DNA of 64,000 nucleotides from NCBI RefSeq assembly GCF_003583765.1, contig NZ_QXQA01000021.1, forward strand, positions 1-64,000, given 5' to 3'. The stretch comes from Paenibacillus nanensis. GTDB lineage: Bacteria; Bacillota; Bacilli; Paenibacillales; Paenibacillaceae. Made by a program: the position numbers and the translations under genes. The notes under the pieces were generated by a model. It did no database searches. It was not told where the DNA came from and saw only the letters and a program-made list of their open reading frames with translations. Positions 1 to 8,395 of the stretch are shown piece after piece. Position 1 is the first letter of the stretch, and each line of letters opens with the position of its first letter.

Positions 1-27
1 TGGTTTTCTGGTATCATAGTCATCGAG

Positions 28-77
28 TAGAGTCCCTTCTTGGTGGCGTGGTAACCCCGAGGATACTCTACTTTTTT
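28..77 (+). terminator. Possible terminator of a gene left of the window
   Basis: TAGAGT at 28-33 pairs with ACTCTA at 65-70. An inner CTTGG/CCGAG pairing is possible, and six T follow at 72-77. This would suit a rho-independent terminator read left to right. The stem is interrupted, and the gene it would serve lies outside the window. A second small hairpin (TTTTGGA/TCCAAAA) lies at 81-99. Confidence 0.3.
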
Positions 78-126
78 GTGTTTTGGATAGACTCCAAAAC
101 TTGGTACACAAACAATTGTACGTCAT

Positions 127-279
127 CTCCTCATTTGAAATTAATGCAAATCTGCAGGATTTTTATGAGAATTGAAGCTCCTCATTTGAAATTAATGCAA
201 ATCTGCAGGATTTTTATGAGAATTGAAGCTCCTCATTTGAAATTAATGCAAATCTGCAGGATTTTTATGCAAACTGAGC
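127..279. repeat. Tandem array A: three copies of a 51-bp unit
   Basis: Units start at 127, 178 and 229, exactly 51 bp apart. The first two are almost identical and the third diverges at its end. Each unit holds a short inverted repeat, AAATC-TGCAG-GATTT. 51 bp is 17 codons, so one frame stays open across the array. It has no convincing start signal or protein features and is read as non-coding. It lies directly before array B, which has the same period. Confidence 0.85.
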
Positions 280-314
280 CCAGATATAACTCTAGTCAAG
301 AAAATGATGTAGAA

Positions 315-569
315 TTGCATCATTTTTCTGTGATCGCGTCCTTTACGAGAAGAATTGATGCACAATTGCATCATTTTTCTGGGATCGCGTCCTTTACGAG
401 AAGAATTGATGCATCATTGCATCATTTTTCTGTGATCGCGTCCTTTACGAGAAGAATTGATGCATCATTGCATCATTTTTCTGAGATCGCGTCCTTTACG
501 AGAAGAATTGATGCATAATTGCATCATTTTTCTGTCATCGCGTCTTATACGAGAAGGATTGACGTAGCT
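315..569. repeat. Tandem array B: five copies of a 51-bp unit
   Basis: Units start at 315, 366, 417, 468 and 519, each 51 bp after the last. Copies 1-4 are nearly identical and copy 5 has several changes. The unit junction forms an inverted repeat, TGATGCA-4 nt-TGCATCA, whose four loop bases vary (CAAT, TCAT, TAAT) while the arms stay fixed. No transposase or unique spacers are present. The open frame through it repeats 17 residues and looks accidental. From 570 to 629 nothing further was recognised. Confidence 0.88.
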
Positions 570-629
570 GCAGCATGTTTACGGATGGTTCCACATCGGT
601 GCTAAGAAAGTTACTGGTCCTATCGCTCA

Positions 630-697
630 ATGGCCATGCAGCTCACTGGCCTTTCAGCTCAGGATGGCCATGCAGCTCACTGGCCTTTCAGCTCAGG
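630..697. repeat. 34-bp direct tandem duplication over a stop codon
   Basis: The 34 bp at 630-663 are repeated at 664-697, followed by a short partial third copy. The second copy holds the last codons and stop (677-679) of the leftward flavoprotein gene. The first copy is an untranslated duplicate just beyond the stop. Confidence 0.85.
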
Positions 698-1873
698 ATG
701 GCTTTTCAGCACCCTGGCGCTCAGCCTCGTCGCCCGAACCATGCCCGCCGCGGCCCAGGGAGCGGCGCGAGCCAGGCCCGGCAGCGCATGCGAGAGGAGC
801 GGCGAGCCAAGCAGCGCCTGGGCCAGCCTGCCCCAGCGCAGGGGACGGCGGAACTCCCGCATAAGGGCCGCGCTATACGCGCGCTCCCACTGCGGAAGCG
901 TCAGTCCGCCGCGCAGATAGCGGTCCGCGAACGTGACGCACAGCTCCGCCGAGCGCAACGCCATCGACATGCCGTCGCCGCAGAGCGGCGGGATGCGGCA
1001 GACCGCGTCGCCGATGAGCGGCATATCCGCCCACGGGACAGGCCGCAGGCTGATCCGAACCGGCGATACGGCTGAGGCCGTCTCGGGCAAAGCGGTCAAG
1101 TCCGCCATCCGCTCCCGAAGGCGAGGATGGCGGGCCGCCGCTTCCTCCAGCATAGCGGCGACAGACCGATGCGATGCGGGGATATCGTCTCGCCTAAGCA
1201 AAGCCGCGGCATTTAGGTTCCCGTCCTCCACCGCGTTCAGCCCTAAGTAGCCCCCTTCGAAGAAGTACAGCTCGACGGCCTCAGAACCGCTCTGGCCGCT
1301 TCGCCCATCAGACCTCGCCCGGTAATGCATTTTTACCCCGACATAACTTTCCGCGGCATGGCTTAGCCCCTCCCGGACAATGCCCTTTAATCCTGCGCCT
1401 CCCCATGCGCCGATTACGCTGCGCGCGAGCAGCTTCTCGGTCCCGTTACCATGACCCGTACGCGCGGTAATTTCATAAAGCTCTCCGCGCCGCTGCACCG
1501 ACAGCGCCGTCATGCCTTGGCGAACGAGGACGCCTGCCGTCTCCGCAGCCCGAAGCAAGATCGCGTCCAGCAGGTAGCGGCTAATCCCATACGCCGCCCC
1601 TGGCAGCGGAATGGCGATCGCCCCTCCTCGGTGCATATAAAGCTCCGTACGCGTAATCCGGCTCGGCGAAAGCTCCTTCACCGCTTCCTCCAGCCCTAGC
1701 CTGGCAAGCGTTCCTTGCGATTCGGGCGACAGAAATTCCCCGCATACCTTATGACGGGGAAACCGGTGGCGGTCAAGCAGCGCGGTACTCCAGCCGCAGT
1801 CAGCGAGCGCCTTCGCCGCCGCGCTCCCCGCAACGCCCGCTCCAAGCACGACAGCGTCATACACGCACGTCAC
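677..1873 (-). CDS. FAD-dependent oxidoreductase of the type III PKS cluster
   Basis: A 398-residue flavoprotein of the geranylgeranyl-reductase / aromatic hydroxylase type. The N-terminus has the FAD-binding Rossmann motif GAGVAGSAAA (residues 11-20), then a conserved HKVCGE segment, and near residue 290 the second FAD motif around PLIGDAV and CGDGM. No signal peptide is seen, so it is probably cytoplasmic. It is the third gene of a leftward operon, starting 7 bp after the methyltransferase stop. By analogy with the Streptomyces srsABC phenolic-lipid cluster it probably oxidises or hydroxylates the polyketide product; substrate and product are inferred. The stop codon lies inside a 34-bp tandem duplication. 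Confidence 0.8.
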   Translation of the reverse strand: MTCVYDAVVLGAGVAGSAAAKALADCGWSTALLDRHRFPRHKVCGEFLSPESQGTLARLGLEEAVKELSPSRITRTELYMHRGGAIAIPLPGAAYGISRYLLDAILLRAAETAGVLVRQGMTALSVQRRGELYEITARTGHGNGTEKLLARSVIGAWGGAGLKGIVREGLSHAAESYVGVKMHYRARSDGRSGQSGSEAVELYFFEGGYLGLNAVEDGNLNAAALLRRDDIPASHRSVAAMLEEAAARHPRLRERMADLTALPETASAVSPVRISLRPVPWADMPLIGDAVCRIPPLCGDGMSMALRSAELCVTFADRYLRGGLTLPQWERAYSAALMREFRRPLRWGRLAQALLGSPLLSHALPGLARAAPWAAAGMVRATRLSARVLKSHPELKGQ

Positions 1874-1880
1874 TTTCGCA

Positions 1881-2600
1881 TCACCCCGGATTTTTTGGTA
1901 TCGTCACCACGTAGCGGAATAAAGGTCTCCATGAATAGTGCAGCCCCTCCATGCCCGGCGTTTGCTTCAGCTTCTGCCAATCCTCTGCGCGGAAGCCTTT
2001 CGCGACGGACAACGGCCCGTCATGCCGGATATAGGGATTGCGGGACAACATGCGAGTTGCAAGCCAGACGGCCGACCACGGAAGCCAGTGGCGGTGAATG
2101 TCGTTCACCACAACGCCAAGCCGGGACACCTGCAGCATATGCTTGGCCGCTCTCACGAGTTCAGTTCCCGAGAAATGATGCAAAAACTGCGTCCCTGTCA
2201 CAATATCCGCCGAGTCCGGCTCCAGTTCGTACAAATCCGCCTGCACCACGTGGACGCGAGCTTCGTTCCAATAAAAGAGGCTTGCCTCCTTTACCGCTTC
2301 CTTCGTAATATCCGCAAGCGTCACGCGAAGATGAACGCCTTCCTCCGTCGCCCATTGCAGCAGCTTCCTGTTGACATCGCCCGATCCCGCTCCAATATCC
2401 AAGATGGACAGCTCCTTCGGGCAGCCCGCGGACCGCCACAGCCTCTTCACGCCATAGAACGTCGGTCCTGCCGCGCCGAACAGCGAGTTCAACCTGCGCA
2501 AATGAACGAACGCCTCCCGCAGCTCCGCACCGCCCTGCGACCAGTCGTCCATCAGCTCCGGTCTGCTTTCCCGCGCCGCAAGCATCTTAGGCATAGGCAT
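1881..2600 (-). CDS. Class I SAM-dependent methyltransferase of the type III PKS cluster
   Basis: A 239-residue protein with SAM-binding motif I, ILDIGAGSGDV, near residues 66-76, an acidic motif II in TLADIT, and a motif around QFLHHFSGTEL as in small-molecule class I methyltransferases. The start overlaps the polyketide synthase 3' end by 14 bp, so the two are probably translationally coupled. The likely role is O- or C-methylation of the polyketide made by the upstream gene. The target atom cannot be told from sequence. No membrane segment is obvious, so this is not the membrane isoprenylcysteine-type methyltransferase found beside the B. subtilis type III PKS. Confidence 0.82.
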   Translation of the reverse strand: MPMPKMLAARESRPELMDDWSQGGAELREAFVHLRRLNSLFGAAGPTFYGVKRLWRSAGCPKELSILDIGAGSGDVNRKLLQWATEEGVHLRVTLADITKEAVKEASLFYWNEARVHVVQADLYELEPDSADIVTGTQFLHHFSGTELVRAAKHMLQVSRLGVVVNDIHRHWLPWSAVWLATRMLSRNPYIRHDGPLSVAKGFRAEDWQKLKQTPGMEGLHYSWRPLFRYVVTIPKNPG

Positions 2601-3756
2601 CAGCCTCTGTGCATTTTTTTGCAGCGGCCCCTTTAGGATTGTAGGTCAACCGGAGCATCTCCGCAGTCACGCCCGGCCCAAAAGCAAGCGCGACGCCTTC
2701 CTGCAAGCCGGCATTTTCTTCAGACAGCCTCCGCTTCATCTCTTCCAGCACGAACAAGATGGTCGCGGAAGACATATTGCCGTAGTTCCGCAGAATGGAG
2801 CGGCTTGCCGAGGTTTGCTCGTCCGACAGCTCGAGCACCTCCTGTAAGACATCCACAATACCTCTTCCTCCGGGGTGAATCGCCCATAGCGGCGGCTTCG
2901 TCATACCTTCCAGCAGCCGCTCTACCTCAGCAGGCACATGCTGGCCGATCAGCTTCGGAATGGATGTCGACAGATAGAGGTCAAACCCATGGTCCCCGAC
3001 CTCCCATACCATCTCCCCGGCGCTGCCCTCCAGCAGAACGCTCCGGGCGTCTCCCAACACGAATTGGCTTACGCTCTTCCCTTCGCCCGCGGCGCCTACG
3101 ATGCAGGCGGAAGCGCCGTCCCCGAAGAAGGACGCGCCGTACAACGCCTCGCGGCTGCTCGACGGCTGGATATGGAGCGTACATAGCTCGACACAGACCA
3201 CAAGCACCTTCGCCGACCCTTGACCCTCCACGATTTCCTTCGACAGACTGACCGCTTTAAGACCGGCCGCGCATCCGAGGAACGTGAGCGGGTAACGCGT
3301 GACCGCAGCGCGAAGACCCAGCTCCGATACGAGAGCCGCATCCATTCCGGGCAAATATTGACCCGTGCAGCTGACGGTGATCAGATGCGTAATGTCTGCG
3401 GCGTCTACGCCGCTGTCCGCAATCGCCTTGCGAGCCGCCTCCGCGGCAAGCGGCACGGACGCGAGCTTGTATGCGGCCATCCGCTCGCTTGTCTTCGGCA
3501 CTTCGTCCGCCTCTCTCCCGGCGCTCGGAAAATACCTGCAATCCGCGGCCGGTTCCAGCAGGTTGGGCTCGCACGTATAGCGGAAGTCTACGCCGCATTG
3601 CTTGAAAATTCGTTTCGCCCACCGGCTGGAATCCGTTTGTCCCGCCCCCGATAACGCCTCCACGAGCCTGCGCGCTGTGTCCTCCTGCTCCATCCGATGC
3701 TGCGGTACCGCCGTTCCCAGACCCCATATCGCCGCGTTAAACGCTTGTACGTTCAT
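2587..3756 (-). CDS. Type III polyketide synthase (chalcone synthase-like)
   Basis: A 389-residue homodimeric-type ketosynthase with the full chalcone synthase triad: Cys162 in FLGCAAGL, His294 in IHPGGRGI and Asn327 in NYGNMSS. The C-terminal loop is FGPG. Such enzymes extend an acyl-CoA starter with malonyl-CoA and cyclise the product to alkylresorcinols or alkylpyrones without an acyl carrier protein. A GAGGG ribosome site precedes the ATG. It is the first gene of a leftward three-gene operon with a methyltransferase and a flavoprotein, the same enzyme set as the Streptomyces phenolic-lipid genes srsABC. Chain length and ring type are unknown. Confidence 0.92.
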   Translation of the reverse strand: MNVQAFNAAIWGLGTAVPQHRMEQEDTARRLVEALSGAGQTDSSRWAKRIFKQCGVDFRYTCEPNLLEPAADCRYFPSAGREADEVPKTSERMAAYKLASVPLAAEAARKAIADSGVDAADITHLITVSCTGQYLPGMDAALVSELGLRAAVTRYPLTFLGCAAGLKAVSLSKEIVEGQGSAKVLVVCVELCTLHIQPSSSREALYGASFFGDGASACIVGAAGEGKSVSQFVLGDARSVLLEGSAGEMVWEVGDHGFDLYLSTSIPKLIGQHVPAEVERLLEGMTKPPLWAIHPGGRGIVDVLQEVLELSDEQTSASRSILRNYGNMSSATILFVLEEMKRRLSEENAGLQEGVALAFGPGVTAEMLRLTYNPKGAAAKKCTEADAYA

Positions 3757-3965
3757 CGTTATCCCTCATTCCTTCGTTTCTGACCGATTAGAACAAGCAT
3801 ATTCGGACGAGCCGGAATTTATGAGAGAACCTCCGCTCTCCAACAGGCAATAACCGTTATTGGCTGGAGAAGGGGTTTCATGTAAAATACAACTAACAGA
3901 CAGGCAGAATCGAATGCAGGGATGCGCCTGCCCGCAGTCCGGTATGCCAAAGGAGAGACTAATCG

Positions 3966-5105
3966 ATGCAGCACGAGCGGCATTCTACCGTTTCCTACAA
4001 AAAAGAGCTGACGCCAGAGGAAATGCTAAGGACCATATTCGACTATACGGCCAAAATCGCAAACGAAAAAAATCTGGAATCCGTCCTCATCCTGATGGCG
4101 AACATGGGACGGGAGCTCGTTGTCGCTGACCGCTGCGCCGTTTGGCTGATCGATTCCGCCCGGGGAGAGCTTTACACGAAGGTCGCGCACGGCGTCAGCG
4201 AAATTCGCGTCCCTTACGGCTCCGGTCTCGTTGGCGCTTCCATCTGCTCCGGGGAACCGATCATCATTGACGACGCCTACAAGGACAGCCGTCACAATGC
4301 CGAGAACGACAGGAAGACAGGCTATCGCACCAAAGCGATTATGACGATTCCGTTCCGGAATAACGAAGGCGACGTCATCGGCGCTTACCAAGCGATTAAC
4401 AAAATGACGAAGGCTGAAGTTTTTTCTCCAAAGGATTTGGAATACCTGACCTTGGCGGCCTCCTATTCCGGCAAGTCGCTGGAATCCGTTATGCTGTACG
4501 AGGAAATTTTGGAGACGCAGAAGGAAATTATTTTTTCCATGGGGGAAATCGGCGAAAGCCGCTCCAAGGAAACAGGCCGTCACGTCAGAAGGGTCGCTCA
4601 GTATTCCTATATCCTGGCGCTTGGACTCGGCATGAGCGAAAGAGAAGCGGATATGCTGCGTTGCGCGTCGCCTATGCACGATATAGGGAAAGTCGCCATT
4701 CCGGATGATGTCCTGAAAAAGCCGGGCAAGCTGACGGATGAAGAATTCGACCTGATGAAATCCCATACGGTCACGGGCTATCGTTTGCTGCAGAGCTCGA
4801 AGCGCGAGCTGATGAAAACGGCCGCGATTATCGCGCACCAGCATCATGAGAAATGGGACGGAAGCGGCTACCCGCAAGGGCTCAAAGGCGAAGAGATCCA
4901 TATCTACGGCCGGATTACGGCCGTGGCCGACGTGTTCGACGCGCTTGGGAGCGCCAGAGTGTACAAGCCCGCCTGGGAGCTCGACCGCATTATCGAGCTG
5001 TTCCAAGAAGAACGCGGCAAGCATTTCGACCCGCGGGTCGTCGACGCTTTTATGGAGCAGCTGCCTCTTCTTCTAGAAGTAAGAGACAGAGAATCGGACT
5101 TGTAA
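3966..5105 (+). CDS. GAF / HD-GYP domain phosphodiesterase
   Basis: A 379-residue cytoplasmic protein. An N-terminal GAF sensor domain (about 30-175) is followed by an HD-GYP domain (about 190-370). The domain keeps the metal-binding HD pair (His238-Asp239 in MHDIGK), the HxHHE segment at 291-295 and a GYP motif as DGSGYP (298-303). The family hydrolyses cyclic di-GMP, and the intact motifs suggest activity. The GAF ligand is unknown. ATG 3966 follows AAAGGAG at a good distance. It is a single gene, divergent from the polyketide operon and ended by a strong bidirectional terminator. Confidence 0.9.
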   Translation: MQHERHSTVSYKKELTPEEMLRTIFDYTAKIANEKNLESVLILMANMGRELVVADRCAVWLIDSARGELYTKVAHGVSEIRVPYGSGLVGASICSGEPIIIDDAYKDSRHNAENDRKTGYRTKAIMTIPFRNNEGDVIGAYQAINKMTKAEVFSPKDLEYLTLAASYSGKSLESVMLYEEILETQKEIIFSMGEIGESRSKETGRHVRRVAQYSYILALGLGMSEREADMLRCASPMHDIGKVAIPDDVLKKPGKLTDEEFDLMKSHTVTGYRLLQSSKRELMKTAAIIAHQHHEKWDGSGYPQGLKGEEIHIYGRITAVADVFDALGSARVYKPAWELDRIIELFQEERGKHFDPRVVDAFMEQLPLLLEVRDRESDL

Positions 5106-5119
5106 ATCATCCATGAACA

Positions 5120-5154
5120 AAAGCCACCTTCCGATCCGCTCAGAAGGTGGCTTT
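5120..5154. terminator. Bidirectional rho-independent terminator
   Basis: A perfect 12-bp stem, AAAGCCACCTTC (5120-5131) with GAAGGTGGCTTT (5143-5154), sits between two convergent genes: the HD-GYP gene ending at 5105 and the NHL protein gene ending at 5179. The T-tract is short in both directions. Confidence 0.8.
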
Positions 5155-5178
5155 GCTATGGTATAAAGGCTTGCCGGG

Positions 5179-6660
5179 TTACCGGCTGCTCAGAACTACC
5201 GCGTTATTGTCATTATCGATGACCATTAAAAATCCGGCTAGCTCCTCTACGTATTCCGCATCGGCATATGCAACGCCCCCGCGCAGCGCAATATCGCCAT
5301 TCCCTATTGTGCGCAGCGCCGCATTCCACTTGCCTTTACTCACTTCGATCGAACGCGCCGCCTCGATCCACCGCACTTCCGCGCCCCACGCTTCAAACAG
5401 CTCCCTTACGGGAATAAAAATGTCGGAGCCTTTCTGGAACGGCGCGGCATCATCGGTGAACGTAACCAAATGCCCGTTCAGCCATACTTGAGGCTGTTCG
5501 CCTGCAGGCAGCAAGTCCGCCTCCGCCAGTATATCCTCTTCGCTTCTTACCGGAGTAAGCGCCTCCGGCTCGACCGCCAGTGACTTCAAATCACCGTTCA
5601 GCGTATCCGTTACATATAGCTTGCCGTTAAGGTACAACAGCCCCGAGGGCTGATTGAACCGCGCTTTATCGCCCGTACCGACCTCTTCGCCCGGAACGCT
5701 TGCGCCCGCCAAAGAAATGACTTCGCCATCCGGCTGCACCGCGCGGATCCGGTAGTTCAAGCTGTCCGCCACGAACAGCACGCCTTCGGCATAAGCAAGA
5801 CCTCTAGGACGATTGAACAACGCTTGCTTCGCCGGACCGTTTCGGTACCCGCCCTCCAGGTAGCCGGTGAACTCGTCTGCCGGCGTCAGCTTGCCGGCAT
5901 ACGTGCTGACGCGTCCGTTGTAAATATAACGGATGACATTATTGCCGGTATCGGCGACGAACAGTCCGCCCTTCTCATCAAGAGCAAGCCCGGTCGGCTC
6001 ATTAAACCTTGCGAATTCGGCAAGCCCGTTCATAAAGCCGCCTTCCTCGCTTGCGGAGCCCGCAAAGTTCGAGACTTTGCCGTCCTTGCCGATCCGGCGG
6101 ATGACATGGTTAAGCGTGTCGGCCACGTATACGTTGCCTTCCTTGTCAACGGCCAAACCGGATGGCGCATGAAGACGCGCTTCGTGGAACAGGCCGTTCC
6201 GGTAACCCGCGGCGCCGCTTCCCGCAGTCGTATACACTTCGCCGTCTTCCAGTCTGCGCAAGATATGGTTATCCGTGTCGGCGATAAGCAGCTCCCCGTC
6301 GGCACTCATCGCGGCAAAGGTCGGGTAACGAAAGGCCGCCTTGTCAGCCGGACCATCCCCAAAGCCTTCTTCGCCAATTCCCGCGACAGCCTTTGTTTCC
6401 CCATCCTTATATTGCAGGATGGAGCCCAACGCGTTAACGACATAGATGCCGCCATCTCTGCCAGCCGCCAGCCCCCATGGCTCTCCAAGCCCTTCGGCCT
6501 CGAGCACGACCTCATGCCCTCCGCGCGAGGCTGCCGGATCGGCCGGCGACGCGTATACCGGCACGCTTATTGCTAGGGCGAGCGCCGCAAGAAAGGCGCT
6601 GCCGATTGTTTTTCTTGCGGATAACCCGCTCTTGCCCGGTGATTGAATTGGTTTCAGCAT
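5179..6660 (-). CDS. Exported NHL-repeat protein with C-terminal stalk domain
   Basis: A 493-residue protein with an N-terminal signal peptide (hydrophobic core near 20-36, VYASP cleavage region). At least five NHL/beta-propeller blades follow (about 55-355), seen as recurring PSGLAVD, GNVYVADT and NHVIRRI motifs. A copper amine oxidase N-like stalk domain (about 380-490) ends the protein, with FIPVRELFEAWGAEVRW. The ATG at 6660 is chosen because it follows the upstream stop by one base and has AAGGAG before it. It is the last gene of the CHASE2-FecR operon. The propeller probably binds a protein or polysaccharide outside the cell; its ligand is unknown. Confidence 0.85.
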   Translation of the reverse strand: MLKPIQSPGKSGLSARKTIGSAFLAALALAISVPVYASPADPAASRGGHEVVLEAEGLGEPWGLAAGRDGGIYVVNALGSILQYKDGETKAVAGIGEEGFGDGPADKAAFRYPTFAAMSADGELLIADTDNHILRRLEDGEVYTTAGSGAAGYRNGLFHEARLHAPSGLAVDKEGNVYVADTLNHVIRRIGKDGKVSNFAGSASEEGGFMNGLAEFARFNEPTGLALDEKGGLFVADTGNNVIRYIYNGRVSTYAGKLTPADEFTGYLEGGYRNGPAKQALFNRPRGLAYAEGVLFVADSLNYRIRAVQPDGEVISLAGASVPGEEVGTGDKARFNQPSGLLYLNGKLYVTDTLNGDLKSLAVEPEALTPVRSEEDILAEADLLPAGEQPQVWLNGHLVTFTDDAAPFQKGSDIFIPVRELFEAWGAEVRWIEAARSIEVSKGKWNAALRTIGNGDIALRGGVAYADAEYVEELAGFLMVIDNDNNAVVLSSR

Positions 6661-6661
6661 A

Positions 6662-8395
6662 CTATACCCCGACTCCTTCTGCAGGCGGCGCGGGACACGC
6701 CGCATTTTCCGATTCCTCGCATACTTCAATATCGATATATAATGCTGCGTCATTTTCACGGTCGATGTAAACCGGAACGATTAGTCCGTGAGTCCATCCG
6801 AGCTTCAATTTGATAAGGAACGAATCGAACAGGCGGAGGTTCCATCCGTTTCCGTTCTTTACCCATTCATAATCATCTTCTGTTAACTCCGTAATCTCGT
6901 CTTCAAACACGCCTAATTCAGGATCAATAAAGTACGATAGGATGTACGGCTGGCTGAGCAGCAATGATTCTAAGCCTAAGTTCGAAGGGACAAAAATATC
7001 CGTATAGCCGGTAGAATTCGGATGCTCTTTGTTGAAGCTGATCAAGCTAGGTTCAGTCACGATGACAAAAAGGAATCCCTCGATAAAGGGGTATTCCTCT
7101 CCTTCATTAGGAGACTGAACGTTGATCGCCATGCGCACCGATTGAATCTCGGTCTGAACCTTCTCCGGGAAATGCTTGTTGCGAAGGGCTCCGGCGCGCA
7201 CGTCTACATACACATGGTCGAAATAGGTCATCGGATCGCTTAACGTGATGACAAGCTCGTTCCCCTCCGATTGAACGCCCTGTACTTCCAATTTACACGG
7301 ACCATAACCGTCTGAAGTCTCACACCATTCCCCTAAAGTCACGCTAATCGGCGAAGCCCCATTTTCATTCGAGCTCGGCACCAGCTCAACATCGGTTGTG
7401 AACGGCATGCGAATCGTATGTTCATCAATCACATACGAATAGAAATCGCCATAGAACGCCTCCGCGTCAAACTCCGGCGCTCCGGACGGAGCCGGAGTCG
7501 GCGACGGACTCGATGATGGGCTGGACGATGGACTCGATGACGGATTCGATGTTGGACTCGACGACGGACTCGGTGACGGCGACGGCGTAGGTGTCGGGCC
7601 AGGTGTCACAACGGGTGCCGGAGTCGGCTTCTCATACACGATGTTGGTCGGACGCGGTTCGTCCTGCTGCTCCGCCGCCTTCGCCGCTTCCGCGCGTTTC
7701 GTCTCAAGCAGCGCCTGCACCTTCTTCACAAGCTCGGCGTCGCCGCTATCTTTCATGCGCTCCGTATAATCTTCCAGCGCCACAAGCGGCAGATCTTCAG
7801 GCTCGAGCGGAGCGACCTCTCCCGCGCCGTCCGTGCCGATCAGCAGCTGTTCGCCCGGGCGGACAACCTCCTGGCTGCTAAGGCCGTCGCCGAAGCTTGT
7901 CGATACCGCTCCTTCGAATACGCCGACGTAGCTTTCTCCGCCCTCGTAAGCAACGGTGAACTCCGTGCCCATAACGCCCATGATCGCCGTCGGCGTCTCG
8001 ACCTCAAACCTTGAGTCGCCCTCCAGCTTCTGCTTGATTTTGATCATGACGCTGCCTTTGGAAAGCGTGATGCTCGTTTTCCCTCCCATAGACTTGGCGC
8101 TTTTGGTCAGCTCGGACACCGTCAAAGTCGTATTGGCGCCAAATACTACCTCTTTATCGCTGCCAAGGTCCATCGTCAGCTTGCCGTCCTTGCCTGTCGA
8201 TATCGTATCGCCCTTGCCGATGGCCATTCCCTTAAACGCGGCAAACTTCTTGGAGCCCCCGCCCTTCTTCACTTCCGCTTTGCCGGATGTGGACGTGACT
8301 TTGCCGGCCATGTCGGAATCCTTGGCGATAGCGATAGCCGGCGCCAGCAGAGCAATAACAAGCGTAAACAGCAGCGCTAGCTTGAATGCCTTCAT
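6662..8395 (-). CDS. Exported FecR-domain protein with Ser/Pro-rich linker
   Basis: A 577-residue protein. A signal peptide (1-24) is followed by a FecR domain (about 35-185) with the typical GDTISTGKDGKLTM and FEVETPTAIMGVMGTEF segments. A Lys/Glu-rich helix comes next, then a low-complexity Pro/Thr/Ser linker (about 258-307) of SSSPSSSP-type repeats, and an unrecognised C-terminal domain of about 260 residues. It shares a 4-bp ATGA overlap with the cyclase gene upstream. FecR domains in such proteins are thought to act outside the membrane as sensory or structural parts. No TonB or sigma-factor partner is nearby, so this is not a classical FecIR system. Confidence 0.83.
   Translation of the reverse strand: MKAFKLALLFTLVIALLAPAIAIAKDSDMAGKVTSTSGKAEVKKGGGSKKFAAFKGMAIGKGDTISTGKDGKLTMDLGSDKEVVFGANTTLTVSELTKSAKSMGGKTSITLSKGSVMIKIKQKLEGDSRFEVETPTAIMGVMGTEFTVAYEGGESYVGVFEGAVSTSFGDGLSSQEVVRPGEQLLIGTDGAGEVAPLEPEDLPLVALEDYTERMKDSGDAELVKKVQALLETKRAEAAKAAEQQDEPRPTNIVYEKPTPAPVVTPGPTPTPSPSPSPSSSPTSNPSSSPSSSPSSSPSPTPAPSGAPEFDAEAFYGDFYSYVIDEHTIRMPFTTDVELVPSSNENGASPISVTLGEWCETSDGYGPCKLEVQGVQSEGNELVITLSDPMTYFDHVYVDVRAGALRNKHFPEKVQTEIQSVRMAINVQSPNEGEEYPFIEGFLFVIVTEPSLISFNKEHPNSTGYTDIFVPSNLGLESLLLSQPYILSYFIDPELGVFEDEITELTEDDYEWVKNGNGWNLRLFDSFLIKLKLGWTHGLIVPVYIDRENDAALYIDIEVCEESENAACPAPPAEGVGV

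Noticed and set aside
48..518. Open frame of about 156 codons through arrays A and B
   Set aside because: It is made almost wholly of 17-residue repeats that follow from the 51-bp period, with no ribosome site or protein features.
5820..6576. Plus-strand open frame opposite the NHL protein gene
   Set aside because: It is antisense to a signal-peptide protein with repeated NHL motifs and has no own features.
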